A DNA stretch of 34,926 nucleotides from a virus: IMG/VR virus record IMGVR_UViG_3300047560_002009, positions 1 to 34,926 of that record. One strand, written 5' to 3'. Under the pieces are notes generated by a model. The model did no database searches and was not told the DNA's origin. It saw only the letters and a program-made list of their open reading frames with translations. The position numbers and the translations under genes are program-made. This document shows, piece by piece, positions 12,201-20,215 of this stretch. Every line of letters begins with the position of its first letter. Position 1 is the first letter of the stretch.

Positions 12201-14842
12201 CTTTTGACGTAAACAAAGTTAACGTAACTGGTGGTTCAGGCGGATTCTCAACAACTGGTGTAGCAAGTTTCAATACTACACAATTTGCTGTTGGTTTAGG
12301 TGATACATTGGCAGCAGGTGCTGTTCAAGTTAAAGCTGGCGTCATTGATGCTGGAACACTACAAACAAGAAACCTTGCTTACGTATTAGATTCAGCTAAC
12401 CATACAACACAACCTGTTAGTGTAGGCGGAACTGGTTTAGTAACATATACAACTGGTGATATGCTGTATGCGTCTGCTACAACTACATTGAATAAACTTA
12501 CTATTGGTGTAGCTGGAACAGTAATGACTAGTTCAGGAAGTGCTCCACAGTGGAGCTCAGGCCTAACGGTTGCTGAAGATGTGTCTATTACAGGCGCAGA
12601 TTTAACAACAACGTCAACTGCTCAAACTATGGTTTTCAATACTAATACAAAATCTGTTAGTATTGGTGGCGCGGCAACAAGCATAGCTATTGGTTCTAAT
12701 ACAGCTACAGAAGCGTTTACATCAAACGTTAAGAGTTATACAACAGGTGGTGCATCTTCTATCACAGTTACAGCTAACCTTGGTTTAGGCGCAACTATTA
12801 GTACAGTAGCTCGTTCTTCTAATACAGCAACAGTAGTAACAACAGTTAACCACGGATTAACAACAGGTGATACTGTAACTATCGTATGTTTATCTGACGC
12901 CAGTTACAATACTGTAGGTTCTTCAGTCACAGTCAGCGACGCAACAACCTTTACATATTCAAATGCTGGTTCAAACATTGGAACAGCAGCTGGTACTGGA
13001 ACAGTATATATTGGCGCAGTAGGTTTGGCTTTAGGAACAACCACAGCTACTTCAGATACTTGGTTAGCTTTCTCGTCTAGCCCAGTAACAGCAGGCGTTA
13101 GAGCAGGTATGTTGGTACAAGGTAGTTCATACATACCAGCAAACACCGTAGTAACTGGTTTAGATGGAAATAGAGTATACCTCAGTCAAGCAGTTACAGG
13201 TATTATTGCTGGCGCAACTCCTATCGCATTTACTGATACTTGTACAAGTATGGGAATCAAAACAGGTGACCAAGTAACTATTGCTACTTCTGGTATTACA
13301 AACGTAGATGGTACTTGGCCTGTAACAACAGCAGGCGCAAATTCGATAACATTTGCGTTTAATATAACTACAGCGGCTACAGCTAATAATACTGCTCGTG
13401 CTGGTACTATTGTTAAAAATAGTACATTGCTATTGAAAAATAGAAACGTTACATTTGGTAGCAGTGAAGCTAGCGGAACTCCAGTTGGCGCAACATTAAA
13501 AGGCGAAAACGGTGTTGGTACAAATATTGCCGGCGCTTCGTTAACAATACAAGGTGGTTTAGCATCGGGTTCAGGAACTAACGGAAGCATTATTTTCCGA
13601 ACAGGTACTACTGGTAGTTCTGGTACTACACAAGCTACCTCACAAGAACGCATGACTATTGCGTCAAGCAGTTCGTCAACTACTTTAGATTTGACAACTA
13701 CTAAAACAACAGCTAACGTGTTTAACACAACTGCTACAACAGTTAGTGCGTTTGGTGTTGCGGCTACGTTAAACATTGCTAACACAGCAAGTGCTACAAC
13801 AACAGGCGGCACTATTAACATTGGTACAAACGGTGGCGGCGCTCAGGTTGTAACATTAGGTTCTAGCACACGCGGTGCACTGGTACAAGGTACAACAACA
13901 TTTACAGTATCAGGTACAGCAGCCGGAGCAGGAACTTACACTGGATTAAGTCATAATTCTTCTGGTACAGCTCCGTTAGGTTCAGGCGGCACGTTCAACG
14001 TTACAACAACAGGTGCTGGAACTTATTCAACTGTAGCAACTATAACGATAGCGACTGGCGGCACAAGTTACTATGTTGGCCAAACTCTTACTATTCTTGG
14101 AACAAGTTTAGGCGGCGCAACTCCAACAAACGATTTAACATTGGTTGTAGCAACAGCCGTTAACTCAAATAATACGTTAGCTATTAACTCTACTGCTACC
14201 GGCACAACTAACATCACTACTCCAGTTACAACTGGTACAGGTAATATCTTTACAGGAATTACAGGAACAACAAGAATTGGCGCTAGCGGAACAATTCAAT
14301 TAGGTATCAGTGCTAGTGCGACAACTACAGTTCAGGTTGGCGGCGCAATTACAGGTAACACCCTCAAAGTAGCAGGCACAACTACGGGAACTATCAATTT
14401 AACAACTGATGTAACTTCGGGTACAGCAAATATCTTTACCAGCGTTACTGGAACAGTTAACATTGGAGCTTTAACTAGTACATCGTCTGTTGGTACATTG
14501 GCATTAAATTCTCAGAATTATAACAGCTCTGCCGAAACAGCTGGTATTACAACAGCTACAGTAGTCAGCAGTTTTGCTATTGCTACATATAGAAGTGCCA
14601 AGTATATTTTACAAGTTTCTTGTACAGCAGGTACTGACAGCGGCGCATATCAAGTAAGCGAAGTTTTAGTAATCCATAACGGATCAACAGCCCAAATGGT
14701 TGACTACGGTGTGGTAAAAACAGGAGCAAGTTTGGTAGTGTTCACTGCGGCAGTTAACGGTGCTAACTTAGAACTAACAGCAACACCTACAGCAGGTGAT
14801 ACAATTAAAGTAAGGGTAGTGAGAACGTTAAACACTATCTAA
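6284..14842 (+). CDS. Giant modular tail fibre/adhesin protein 2 (2852 aa)
   Basis: The start at 6284 is supported by AGGA seven nt upstream. Residues 1-50 (MASTIKHKRSSVSGKVPQ, then GELALN and a K-I-Y-M-K strand) match the N-terminal virion-attachment type seen on many phage fibres. A beta-helix-like region and two CxRD[IV] helical cassettes (nt ~7690 and ~8134) are shared with the upstream protein, as is a module ending DFKVGNF...ITVDTLDVLRLG. The middle (nt ~8690-13360) holds several beta modules of the type xxHG[FL]xxGDxV. TATTV/VNIG repeats occur near nt 13720-14470. The last ~110 residues form a compact C-terminal domain with AKYILQV, YQVSEVLVIHNG and a KVRVVRTL end, as seen at the ends of other phage fibres. 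Function as a receptor-binding or fibre protein is inferred from family resemblance and neighbours. Confidence 0.85.
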   Translation: MASTIKHKRSSVSGKVPQPGDLAAGELALNTADAKIYMKNDADTVVDITASIYAQDTNVTVSDTGSNGTITFTADGTQVGSMVSNQISLTQDTVIENAKNIKFKELGSNGSNYVSINAPDSLSASYTLRLPTATGTVNQVIKTDGAGNLDWGDVDTFGSNRIYVSAVKGDDANDGITAPVLTIKRGLQLASALVYDSNGIPNGTRINLIVSAGDYYIDNPVIIPDNVTVKGDSLRSVNIRPMNAGRDLLRVRNSTYFGEVTFRDGLNDGVPSYTFAYAVSFDDPSDEATDRDGYTNLPTTKPIITQSPYIQNCTLLSFLGASGVLVDGNLVTTPNDPFNQIEAENPVVGPAPSQGKSMVANAFTMISFGGTGWRVINDAYVQLVSCFQIFMLNGTYTQSGGYCSITNSATNFGLYALRASGYSPNAFEFDKGYIGSTGSSGSVQNITAFGWTRVNGPVEQFICRFYEPLSYDVVTCKRDVGYIIDAIGYDLMFGGNFRTISAGRSYLRSQASVVTTTQQSATITAFNYLKTELIAQDNADTAASTFIINNIDTINSIIVGGLNAVPETTLVDPDGYDVGYFNGRRLLVANTQFIKDEVSAYMAFTYNSIWSLLSTADKAKCTRDIGYIIEALTYDLTYGGNLETIVAARAYYNQLTNTLVEPGGQKTALLAVLARIKSVINSVVQGNLVLVTTGNTTAQDRSGTGGSAGAASFTDARIQEIYDYVNSITNTITEILPDTTWVNSSLTNIFSNFQSNKATTETAVTNYISEQGVGADLTSTFKNTLPTYLEVDFDASTDVDPTSDTFTIVAHGFINQDVVTYDADSNLQIGGLYSGDVFYVKRLTADTFQLYYDTSLTRLVDVTFVGSGTQYFRKQDFEITVNTVTDTHNTFQNVVLASGSGSGYSFTAGDEVVGTNSVGGGGYPCKGFVYSYDSTTRTLVLCINTVTIGLTETRNLFDAGTTISLVDGASVSYTVSSVTTRTDLYGATFDIASTLTGGQLTNTTGMPGKRIWFHRPSITNSSGHTWEYAGSGTDYNALPQNGGKGIPAYEQVAENGGQVYTSGTNELGDFKVGNFITAYNRTGNVTFTNKITVDTLDVLRLGVGGVTVESISTDIEMGNSEPGGPKDSRISTQLAVYTYTQDHLGNVLDKNVSTNAIPGSLVQLNSNGQINSDLIPTSRSFTNFSSGGLDSRLYQVDDVPANDMLAGDIATETFQQQELTLSDPITANVGTAIFQTTGNTATTAITSGSNSFTVTHSGAVTVPRNSYVLLEGVTPSTYNGVWLVNRSSAGSFEVFSSINPGVATVQGTIYYGGASGRLKSSYTSATSIIVGSVGTSFNTAFTNGVNTLIIGTDRTPSDTNGTVTVSTAPAASSSTGNYFLRTSVTGQYLILDASMNPTYTNGSISKAFRYSNNAYVTTTTAHNFTSGNAVKIDAGTASFDGTQYVTVTSTTEFYYSNTASDSSTSASTTATATLAGASSATTMTGSVTSAALTGTITLGDFVFDVAGTIPKGSKITAVNMSVNPRTFTITFPSASTVASTSSAELKFFTPATETGTVRSVVTAADSLSQGEFTEYRSGVVTVVNNFTGLTGGSGYTNGTYYRVPLTSVTGTGVCALADITVATGAVTNVDLVFGGAGYAINNILSASTADIGAGAGFQITVSAVEKRVYLNLTGGQTFVATSGAPDFVEHNASVVATFTATTTLTATFDARSTGAGGGVDTVTNRITTSSAHGFGDGDPVQYNPGTDPALGGLITNNVYYVKVINSTTVELYSNYNLGSIMIISSSTGSGHTLTRKAVDIVNNTFSVPAHGFVTGDAFRILGPDLPYESSVQIAQNTFWFVGSVTTNSFTVHALRADALSSIAGIVLGEGNLTATGSGTITVVKASIKVTGTVNTSSQARDNWNSLVTTNIDASNIISGIVSTSRLATGSANSYSFLRGDSTWATAVQSAQLASNSALTLTGNGASPFYGALTFDVNKVNVTGGSGGFSTTGVASFNTTQFAVGLGDTLAAGAVQVKAGVIDAGTLQTRNLAYVLDSANHTTQPVSVGGTGLVTYTTGDMLYASATTTLNKLTIGVAGTVMTSSGSAPQWSSGLTVAEDVSITGADLTTTSTAQTMVFNTNTKSVSIGGAATSIAIGSNTATEAFTSNVKSYTTGGASSITVTANLGLGATISTVARSSNTATVVTTVNHGLTTGDTVTIVCLSDASYNTVGSSVTVSDATTFTYSNAGSNIGTAAGTGTVYIGAVGLALGTTTATSDTWLAFSSSPVTAGVRAGMLVQGSSYIPANTVVTGLDGNRVYLSQAVTGIIAGATPIAFTDTCTSMGIKTGDQVTIATSGITNVDGTWPVTTAGANSITFAFNITTAATANNTARAGTIVKNSTLLLKNRNVTFGSSEASGTPVGATLKGENGVGTNIAGASLTIQGGLASGSGTNGSIIFRTGTTGSSGTTQATSQERMTIASSSSSTTLDLTTTKTTANVFNTTATTVSAFGVAATLNIANTASATTTGGTINIGTNGGGAQVVTLGSSTRGALVQGTTTFTVSGTAAGAGTYTGLSHNSSGTAPLGSGGTFNVTTTGAGTYSTVATITIATGGTSYYVGQTLTILGTSLGGATPTNDLTLVVATAVNSNNTLAINSTATGTTNITTPVTTGTGNIFTGITGTTRIGASGTIQLGISASATTTVQVGGAITGNTLKVAGTTTGTINLTTDVTSGTANIFTSVTGTVNIGALTSTSSVGTLALNSQNYNSSAETAGITTATVVSSFAIATYRSAKYILQVSCTAGTDSGAYQVSEVLVIHNGSTAQMVDYGVVKTGASLVVFTAAVNGANLELTATPTAGDTIKVRVVRTLNTI

Positions 14843-14848
14843 TAAATA
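14841..14848 (+). promoter_or_regulatory. Late promoter box AATAAATA before fibre gene 3
   Basis: AATAAATA matches the T4-type late -10 element (TATAAATA; NATAAATA in marine T4-like phages). It overlaps the stop codon of fibre gene 2 and lies 27 nt before the next ATG, leaving room for a leader with a GGAGAG ribosome site. The match is seen; promoter activity is inferred. Confidence 0.6.
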
Positions 14849-14875
14849 CAACATACTGGTGGAGAGTGAAACCAA

Positions 14876-17800
14876 ATGGCAACTATTGATTTCGTCGTTA
14901 AAAACGGCCTTACCGTCACGGAAAAGGCCACAATTCAAAGCGCAACTGATGCAACTGGCTCGTCAGATACAAGTGCGTCAATAAACACCGCAGGTGGTGT
15001 AGCAATAGCTAAAAAATTATATGTAGGTAATGACCTTCAAGCAGCCGGTACCACAATTAATTTAGGTACAAGTACAGGAACGTTAACAACAACGACAGTT
15101 GGTGGAGCCATTACCGGTAACATTCTTAAAGTATCAGGTACAGCAGCCGGCATTATTAATTTAACAACTGATGTAACTTCAGGAACAGTCAATGAATGGC
15201 AATCTGTTACAGGAACTATTAATATTGGCGCAAGCGGAACAGTTCAACTTGGCACTTCTGCCTCTGCTATAACAACCGCACAAGTTGGTGGTGCTATTAC
15301 AGGTAATATTTTAAAAATTGCCAGCACAGCTAGCGGAATTATTAATTTAACAACTGATGTAACTACAGGTACTGTTAATCAATGGGCAAGTTTAACTACT
15401 GGTACAGTTAATATTGGTGTAGGTTCAGGCGCCAGCACAATTAATTTAGCAGGTGTAGCTGGTAGTGTTAACGTTGGTACAACAACAGGCGACAGTACGT
15501 TAACTATTAGAGGTAATGCTACAGCAGGAACAGGAACACTAGCAACCAATGCGGTTACAGGTAGTTTGTTCAATACTACCGCAACAACTGTTAATATTGC
15601 TGGCGCAGGTACATCAGTTAACATTGGTGCAACAACTGGCACAACAACAATTAACAACCCAACAGTAGTGGGATCTCAGACTTCTGTTAACTTATGGAAT
15701 ACAACAAGTACGACTGTTAATGCGTTCGGCGTAGCAACAGGTGTAAACGTTGGTGTAAATGCTGCCGCATTGAGTACATTAACATTTGGTCCTGCTATTA
15801 CTGGTAACATTTTTAAAATTGGTAGTACTGCCGGCGGATCTGTTGTTGTAACAAGCGATGTAACAACCGGTAATGTGTATCTATTCAACAACGTTGCAGG
15901 CGGTGGCACAGTTTGGATAGCAGGAGGCGGCGCCACTACAACTAACATTGGCGGCGCCAGTGCTAACCTTTTTGTTGGAACTACAGGCGGCGACAGTAAA
16001 ATAACAATTTATGGTAACGCTACAGGCGGAACAGCAATATTAACAACTAACGCTGCCACAGGTAATTTGTTTAATACTAATGCTACAACAGTTAATATTG
16101 CTGGCGCTGGCACATCAGTTAACATTGGCGCAACAACAGGTACAACAACAGTAGCTAACCCAGCGTTAACAATGAACAATAGTAGTACAACATTCAATAT
16201 GAATGGTACTGCTCCTTCAATCGCAGGTACTTCAACAGGTACAGCAAGTATTTTTAACGCAAACCTTACAGTTATTAACTTTGGACAAGCCGCAGATATT
16301 AGTATGGGCGGTACAAACAAAACTGTTACAGTTCGTGGAGCATTAGCAGTTAACGGCAATACTACATTAGGTGACGCATCATCGGATACAGTAACTTATA
16401 ATGCTAACACATCGTATGTTCCAAATACATATACGTTTACATTAGACGATGCCAGTACTAACGGTATTGGCTATCCTATCAAATTTAGTCATACTACTAC
16501 AGGAACTGCCGCAGTTGGTATTGGTACTGGCGTTCAATTTATTACAGAAAACGCTGCCGGTACAGCAGTAACTGGCGCAAGTGTTGAATCATTATCTACT
16601 AACGTTACTAACGGTGCTGAATCTTTTAACTTAGTATTAAAAACTATGACAGCAGGTGCTGCACCTGTACAAGTTGTAGCGGCAAATACTTCAACATTAA
16701 CAGTTGGTGCTTCATCTACAGCAACAACTATTAACACACAAACTGGAAGTAATTTAACATTAACACCAGGTGCTGTTGGCGCAACTAGTTCAGGATCAAC
16801 ATTAACTGTTAGCGGCGGTATTGGTGGTGCCACAAGTGGTGCTGGCGGTGCCGCAACATTTAAAGGCGGTGATGCCCAAACATCAGCCGCTGGCGGTGTT
16901 GCTACATTTAAGTCAGGAGCCGCAGTCGGAACTAACATAACTGGTTCAAATACTATTATTCAAGCAGGTAACGGTACAGGTAACGGAGGCAGTGGTAACA
17001 TTGTATTCCAAACTGCTTCTGCCGGATCCTCAGGCGCAACTGCTAACTCAATGGTTGATAGATTTATCATTGACAACACTGGTGTAATAACATTCTCTAG
17101 CAACGTTACTGTTGGCGGCAACTTAACTGTTAACGGAACCGTAACTACATTAAACAGTAGTACAGTTACAATTGACGATAAAAATATTGAATTAGCCAGC
17201 GTAGCAGTTATCACAGGACTAACTGTTACTGCTACAAACGGTAGTGCTGTTTTAGCATTTATTGGTTCAAGCACTACTACTGGTTTGTTAGCAGGACAAA
17301 CGTTAACGATTACAAGTACACAAAGCGGTGCCCCAGTAATTAACGGAACAATTTCTAGTGTTGACAGTTTAACGCAAGTTACAATGAGCGCTGTTACAAC
17401 TGGAACAACCGGTAACGTAACAGTAAGTTCAAGTGGTGCTACAGATGCTAGTGCTGACGGTGGTGGTATAACTGTTTTAGGTACATCAAACAAAACCTGG
17501 AACTATGTAAACGCTAACACAGCTTGGACAAGTAATCAAAACGTTGATATCGCTAGTTCTAAAACTTACAAAATTAGCACAACCGATGTATTAAGTTCGT
17601 CAGCTGTATTACAAAACGCAACTACAGCAAGCATCGGTTCAACAGCGGCCGCAACTACAGTTAACATTGGTGCTAATACACAAAATAACATTTTACAAAT
17701 TTATGCTAACGGTACAGGCGGAACAGCAACACTACAAACAAACGTAACTACTGGTACAGTAAACGAATATTCTAACGTAACAACAGGTACAATCAACGTT

Positions 17801-19264
17801 GGTAGTGCTAACGCAGGACGATTAAACGTTTTATTCAATCAAACAAGTTCAAGCATATCAACTGGCGCTTTAGTTGTTACAGGTGGTGTTGGAGTTAGTG
17901 GAGCGTTTTATGGTACAACAGGTAACTTCAACAGTACATTAAGTGTTGGCGGAAAGATACAACGCACAGCGTCAGGTGTTGGTTATTTAGACGGCAACTA
18001 TAGCACAGTTGAAACAACTAATACTTCCGGCGCAATTTATAGTATTGGCGGATCGTATGTTCCAGGTACAACAAGCCTTGGCACTATGTACGGTATCGGT
18101 TATGGATATTCAGGTGGTACTGCTATCGGCCAACCAGGAAGTGTGCCGGTAAACATTTGGGGATTGTACGGTGCTTCTAACGGAACAGCACGTTGGTTCT
18201 TAGATTCTGATAACGGCCGTGGATACTTTGCCGGTAACTTATATGTTAACGGTGGAACACAAGTTGTTTATAACTCAGGAACTTGGAGTATTAACATTTC
18301 AGGTACAGCGGCAAGTGAAACACTTTCTACTGTAGCAGGACGTGGTAATTCTTTTATTAATAGCGCAAGCAGTGGTATCTCAATAGGCGAAACATTTACT
18401 AACTATGACAGTTGGAATACACAATTAAACGTACACGGCGGTCCTCACGCTAGAGTTCACGTAAAAACTAACACAGTACGTATGGGTATGTATGCTCATG
18501 ATTCGTGGCAAGCTGTTAGCGGAACAACACCGGGTGGATTCGTTGGAACATACAACAACTACCCAGTATCAATTTTAGTTAATACTACTCAAAGAATGGT
18601 ATTTGATACTAACGGAAGTGTTGGTATTAACACTACATCACCCTCGTTAGGATCAGGTGGTGCTGGATTAAACATTGTTAACTCCACTTATACACAGCTT
18701 CGTGTACAGTCTAGTTCGACTAGTGCTGGTTTAGAATTTAAACCAAGTACTGGTAATTCTTGGGAATTCCAAGGAACTAACTCTAATACATTTATTTTGT
18801 ATGATAGGGGTCAAAGTCAGTATCGCTGGTCTGTAGCTTCCACAGGTAACATGAGTATTGGTTGGAATAATGACACCGACCAAGGATATAAACTTGCGGT
18901 TAACGGATCGTTTGCGGCTACAACAAAGAGCTTCTTGATTGACCACCCAACTAAACCAGGAATGAAACTTCGTTATGGTAGCTTAGAAGGTCCAGAGAAC
19001 GGTGTTTATGTAAGAGGCAAGCTAACAGATAGTAGAATTATTGAACTACCAGATTATTGGACTGGGCTAGTTGATATGGATACAATAACTGTTAATCTAA
19101 CACCTATTGGCAAGTTCCAAAAATTATATGTGGAAAAAATTGAAGGTGGAAAGATTTACATTGACAACGATGCTATCCTTGGCGGAAACGTAAACTGTTT
19201 CTACATTGTGTTCGCAGAACGTAAAGACGTTGAAAAACTTCAAGTTGAAATAGATAAGGAATAA
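14876..19264 (+). CDS. Giant tail fibre protein 3 (1462 aa) with conserved C-terminal domain
   Basis: GGAGAG nine nt upstream supports the start. The N-terminus (MATIDFVVKNGLTVTEKATI) is followed by an N-terminal array of GNILK...INLT-DVT-GTVN and TATTVNIAGAGTSVNIG repeats (nt ~15000-16300) that are near-identical to those of fibre gene 1. A Gly/Thr-rich middle comes next, then (from nt ~17940) a fibre-tip region rich in aromatic residues and including VGINTTSPS. The last ~110 residues contain KSFLIDHPTKPG, YGSLEGPENGVYVRG and a Cys-Phe-Tyr strand near the end, a domain seen at the C-termini of other phage tail fibres. The LRGV/KLDKV-type motif of S74 intramolecular chaperones is not seen. 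The gene ends two nt before the next start. It is probably a receptor-contacting fibre. Confidence 0.85.
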   Translation: MATIDFVVKNGLTVTEKATIQSATDATGSSDTSASINTAGGVAIAKKLYVGNDLQAAGTTINLGTSTGTLTTTTVGGAITGNILKVSGTAAGIINLTTDVTSGTVNEWQSVTGTINIGASGTVQLGTSASAITTAQVGGAITGNILKIASTASGIINLTTDVTTGTVNQWASLTTGTVNIGVGSGASTINLAGVAGSVNVGTTTGDSTLTIRGNATAGTGTLATNAVTGSLFNTTATTVNIAGAGTSVNIGATTGTTTINNPTVVGSQTSVNLWNTTSTTVNAFGVATGVNVGVNAAALSTLTFGPAITGNIFKIGSTAGGSVVVTSDVTTGNVYLFNNVAGGGTVWIAGGGATTTNIGGASANLFVGTTGGDSKITIYGNATGGTAILTTNAATGNLFNTNATTVNIAGAGTSVNIGATTGTTTVANPALTMNNSSTTFNMNGTAPSIAGTSTGTASIFNANLTVINFGQAADISMGGTNKTVTVRGALAVNGNTTLGDASSDTVTYNANTSYVPNTYTFTLDDASTNGIGYPIKFSHTTTGTAAVGIGTGVQFITENAAGTAVTGASVESLSTNVTNGAESFNLVLKTMTAGAAPVQVVAANTSTLTVGASSTATTINTQTGSNLTLTPGAVGATSSGSTLTVSGGIGGATSGAGGAATFKGGDAQTSAAGGVATFKSGAAVGTNITGSNTIIQAGNGTGNGGSGNIVFQTASAGSSGATANSMVDRFIIDNTGVITFSSNVTVGGNLTVNGTVTTLNSSTVTIDDKNIELASVAVITGLTVTATNGSAVLAFIGSSTTTGLLAGQTLTITSTQSGAPVINGTISSVDSLTQVTMSAVTTGTTGNVTVSSSGATDASADGGGITVLGTSNKTWNYVNANTAWTSNQNVDIASSKTYKISTTDVLSSSAVLQNATTASIGSTAAATTVNIGANTQNNILQIYANGTGGTATLQTNVTTGTVNEYSNVTTGTINVGSANAGRLNVLFNQTSSSISTGALVVTGGVGVSGAFYGTTGNFNSTLSVGGKIQRTASGVGYLDGNYSTVETTNTSGAIYSIGGSYVPGTTSLGTMYGIGYGYSGGTAIGQPGSVPVNIWGLYGASNGTARWFLDSDNGRGYFAGNLYVNGGTQVVYNSGTWSINISGTAASETLSTVAGRGNSFINSASSGISIGETFTNYDSWNTQLNVHGGPHARVHVKTNTVRMGMYAHDSWQAVSGTTPGGFVGTYNNYPVSILVNTTQRMVFDTNGSVGINTTSPSLGSGGAGLNIVNSTYTQLRVQSSSTSAGLEFKPSTGNSWEFQGTNSNTFILYDRGQSQYRWSVASTGNMSIGWNNDTDQGYKLAVNGSFAATTKSFLIDHPTKPGMKLRYGSLEGPENGVYVRGKLTDSRIIELPDYWTGLVDMDTITVNLTPIGKFQKLYVEKIEGGKIYIDNDAILGGNVNCFYIVFAERKDVEKLQVEIDKE

Positions 19265-19266
19265 AA

Positions 19267-19872
19267 ATGGCACATTCAGATAAAAATATTGTTATTACAC
19301 CGGCTAGGAGCGATAGCACAACAGATCCTAAAATTGTATTTTCGGGAGCTGATGCTAGCACGGCAGCACAAAATATAACAATGAAAGTGTATCCTACCAA
19401 TAGCGGAACTATCAGTTTTGAAGGTAGCGCAGGACAATTACTTAGTATTTCAAACACATTAAGTGGAACTATATTTTCTGTAAACGATGTTTCAGGCATT
19501 CCGTCTATAGAAGTATTAGATACAGGTGTTATTAAAATGGCGCAGTATGGCGGATTTGTATCTTACGGTGTTCAATCAGGAGCAACTGCCGCAGGATCTA
19601 CACAAGCAACCGCATTAGCTATCACTAGACCTTTGATAGAAGTGACTACCGTTGCGGCAAGTACAGGAGTTATTTTACCCACACCTACACTTGGTACAAG
19701 AGTGTTAGTAAGAAATAGCGGAGCAAACTCACTAAACGTTTATCCAAATACAGGAGCTCAAATTAATTCGTTAGGTTCCAACGTTGCGTTTGCGTTAAGC
19801 TCTAGTGCTACAATCGAATTTATTTCATTTAGTGCTACACAATGGTATACAACAAACGCTACATACGCTTAA
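19267..19872 (+). CDS. Virion-associated protein, unrecognised (201 aa)
   Basis: AAGGA six nt upstream supports the start, two nt after the fibre gene 3 stop, so the two are probably co-transcribed. The protein has no cysteine and no signal peptide or membrane segment. Its second half (GTRVLVRNSGANSLNVYPNTG, then a Ser-rich strand and a W-Y-T-T end) resembles small beta-structured proteins in phage fibre clusters. That resemblance and its place between fibre genes suggest a structural or fibre-associated role. No enzymatic motif is seen. Confidence 0.7.
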   Translation: MAHSDKNIVITPARSDSTTDPKIVFSGADASTAAQNITMKVYPTNSGTISFEGSAGQLLSISNTLSGTIFSVNDVSGIPSIEVLDTGVIKMAQYGGFVSYGVQSGATAAGSTQATALAITRPLIEVTTVAASTGVILPTPTLGTRVLVRNSGANSLNVYPNTGAQINSLGSNVAFALSSSATIEFISFSATQWYTTNATYA

Positions 19873-19885
19873 AGATATCTAAATT

Positions 19886-20215
19886 ATGAGTGTTATTTTA
19901 AAAAAAGTGGAACAAGCTGTTACAGCGTATAAAAACCAAGAGTTTACTACTCTAGCTGAAGCTTGTTCTCATCATAAAGCAAATTTACAAATAGCAAATA
20001 TCTTAGAAAGTAACCCAGGGATATTTACGCCAGATTTTTTTGTAGATGAAAAAGTGTACGAGTCTCGTATGGAATTTTGTCGTGGCTGTGAAGACTTATC
20101 TGCCCCTCCTGATATTCCTAATACTTGTAAATTGTGTAACTGCCAAGTACAGGTAATCACAACAATGGTATTAAAAAGTTGCCCTAAAGGATTATGGAAT
20201 GTCAGTATCGTATAA
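19886..20215 (+). CDS. Small cysteine-rich, probably zinc-binding protein (109 aa)
   Basis: The N-terminal half is helical. Residues ~68-105 hold CRGC...CKLCNC...CPKGLW, the C-x2-C / C-x2-C-x-C / C-P-x-G-x-W arrangement of small zinc-binding proteins often encoded near phage tail genes. Six cysteines fit one or two metal sites. No strong Shine-Dalgarno is seen before 19886. The C-terminal 17 nt overlap the next gene, and the codons of the Pro-Lys-Gly segment of the CPKGLW motif supply that gene's AAGGA ribosome site, so the two are probably translationally coupled. Function is unknown; a chaperone or assembly role for the LamG proteins downstream would be a guess. Confidence 0.7.
   Translation: MSVILKKVEQAVTAYKNQEFTTLAEACSHHKANLQIANILESNPGIFTPDFFVDEKVYESRMEFCRGCEDLSAPPDIPNTCKLCNCQVQVITTMVLKSCPKGLWNVSIV

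Noticed and set aside
13186-17493. Antisense open frames of 90-211 codons opposite fibre genes 2 and 3
   Set aside because: Same cause: Val/Pro/Ala-rich shadow translations with no recognisable domain.
19879-19888. CTAAAT directly before the cysteine-rich gene as another late promoter
   Set aside because: The box lacks the final A and sits one nt from the ATG, outside the spacing seen for the other four genes.
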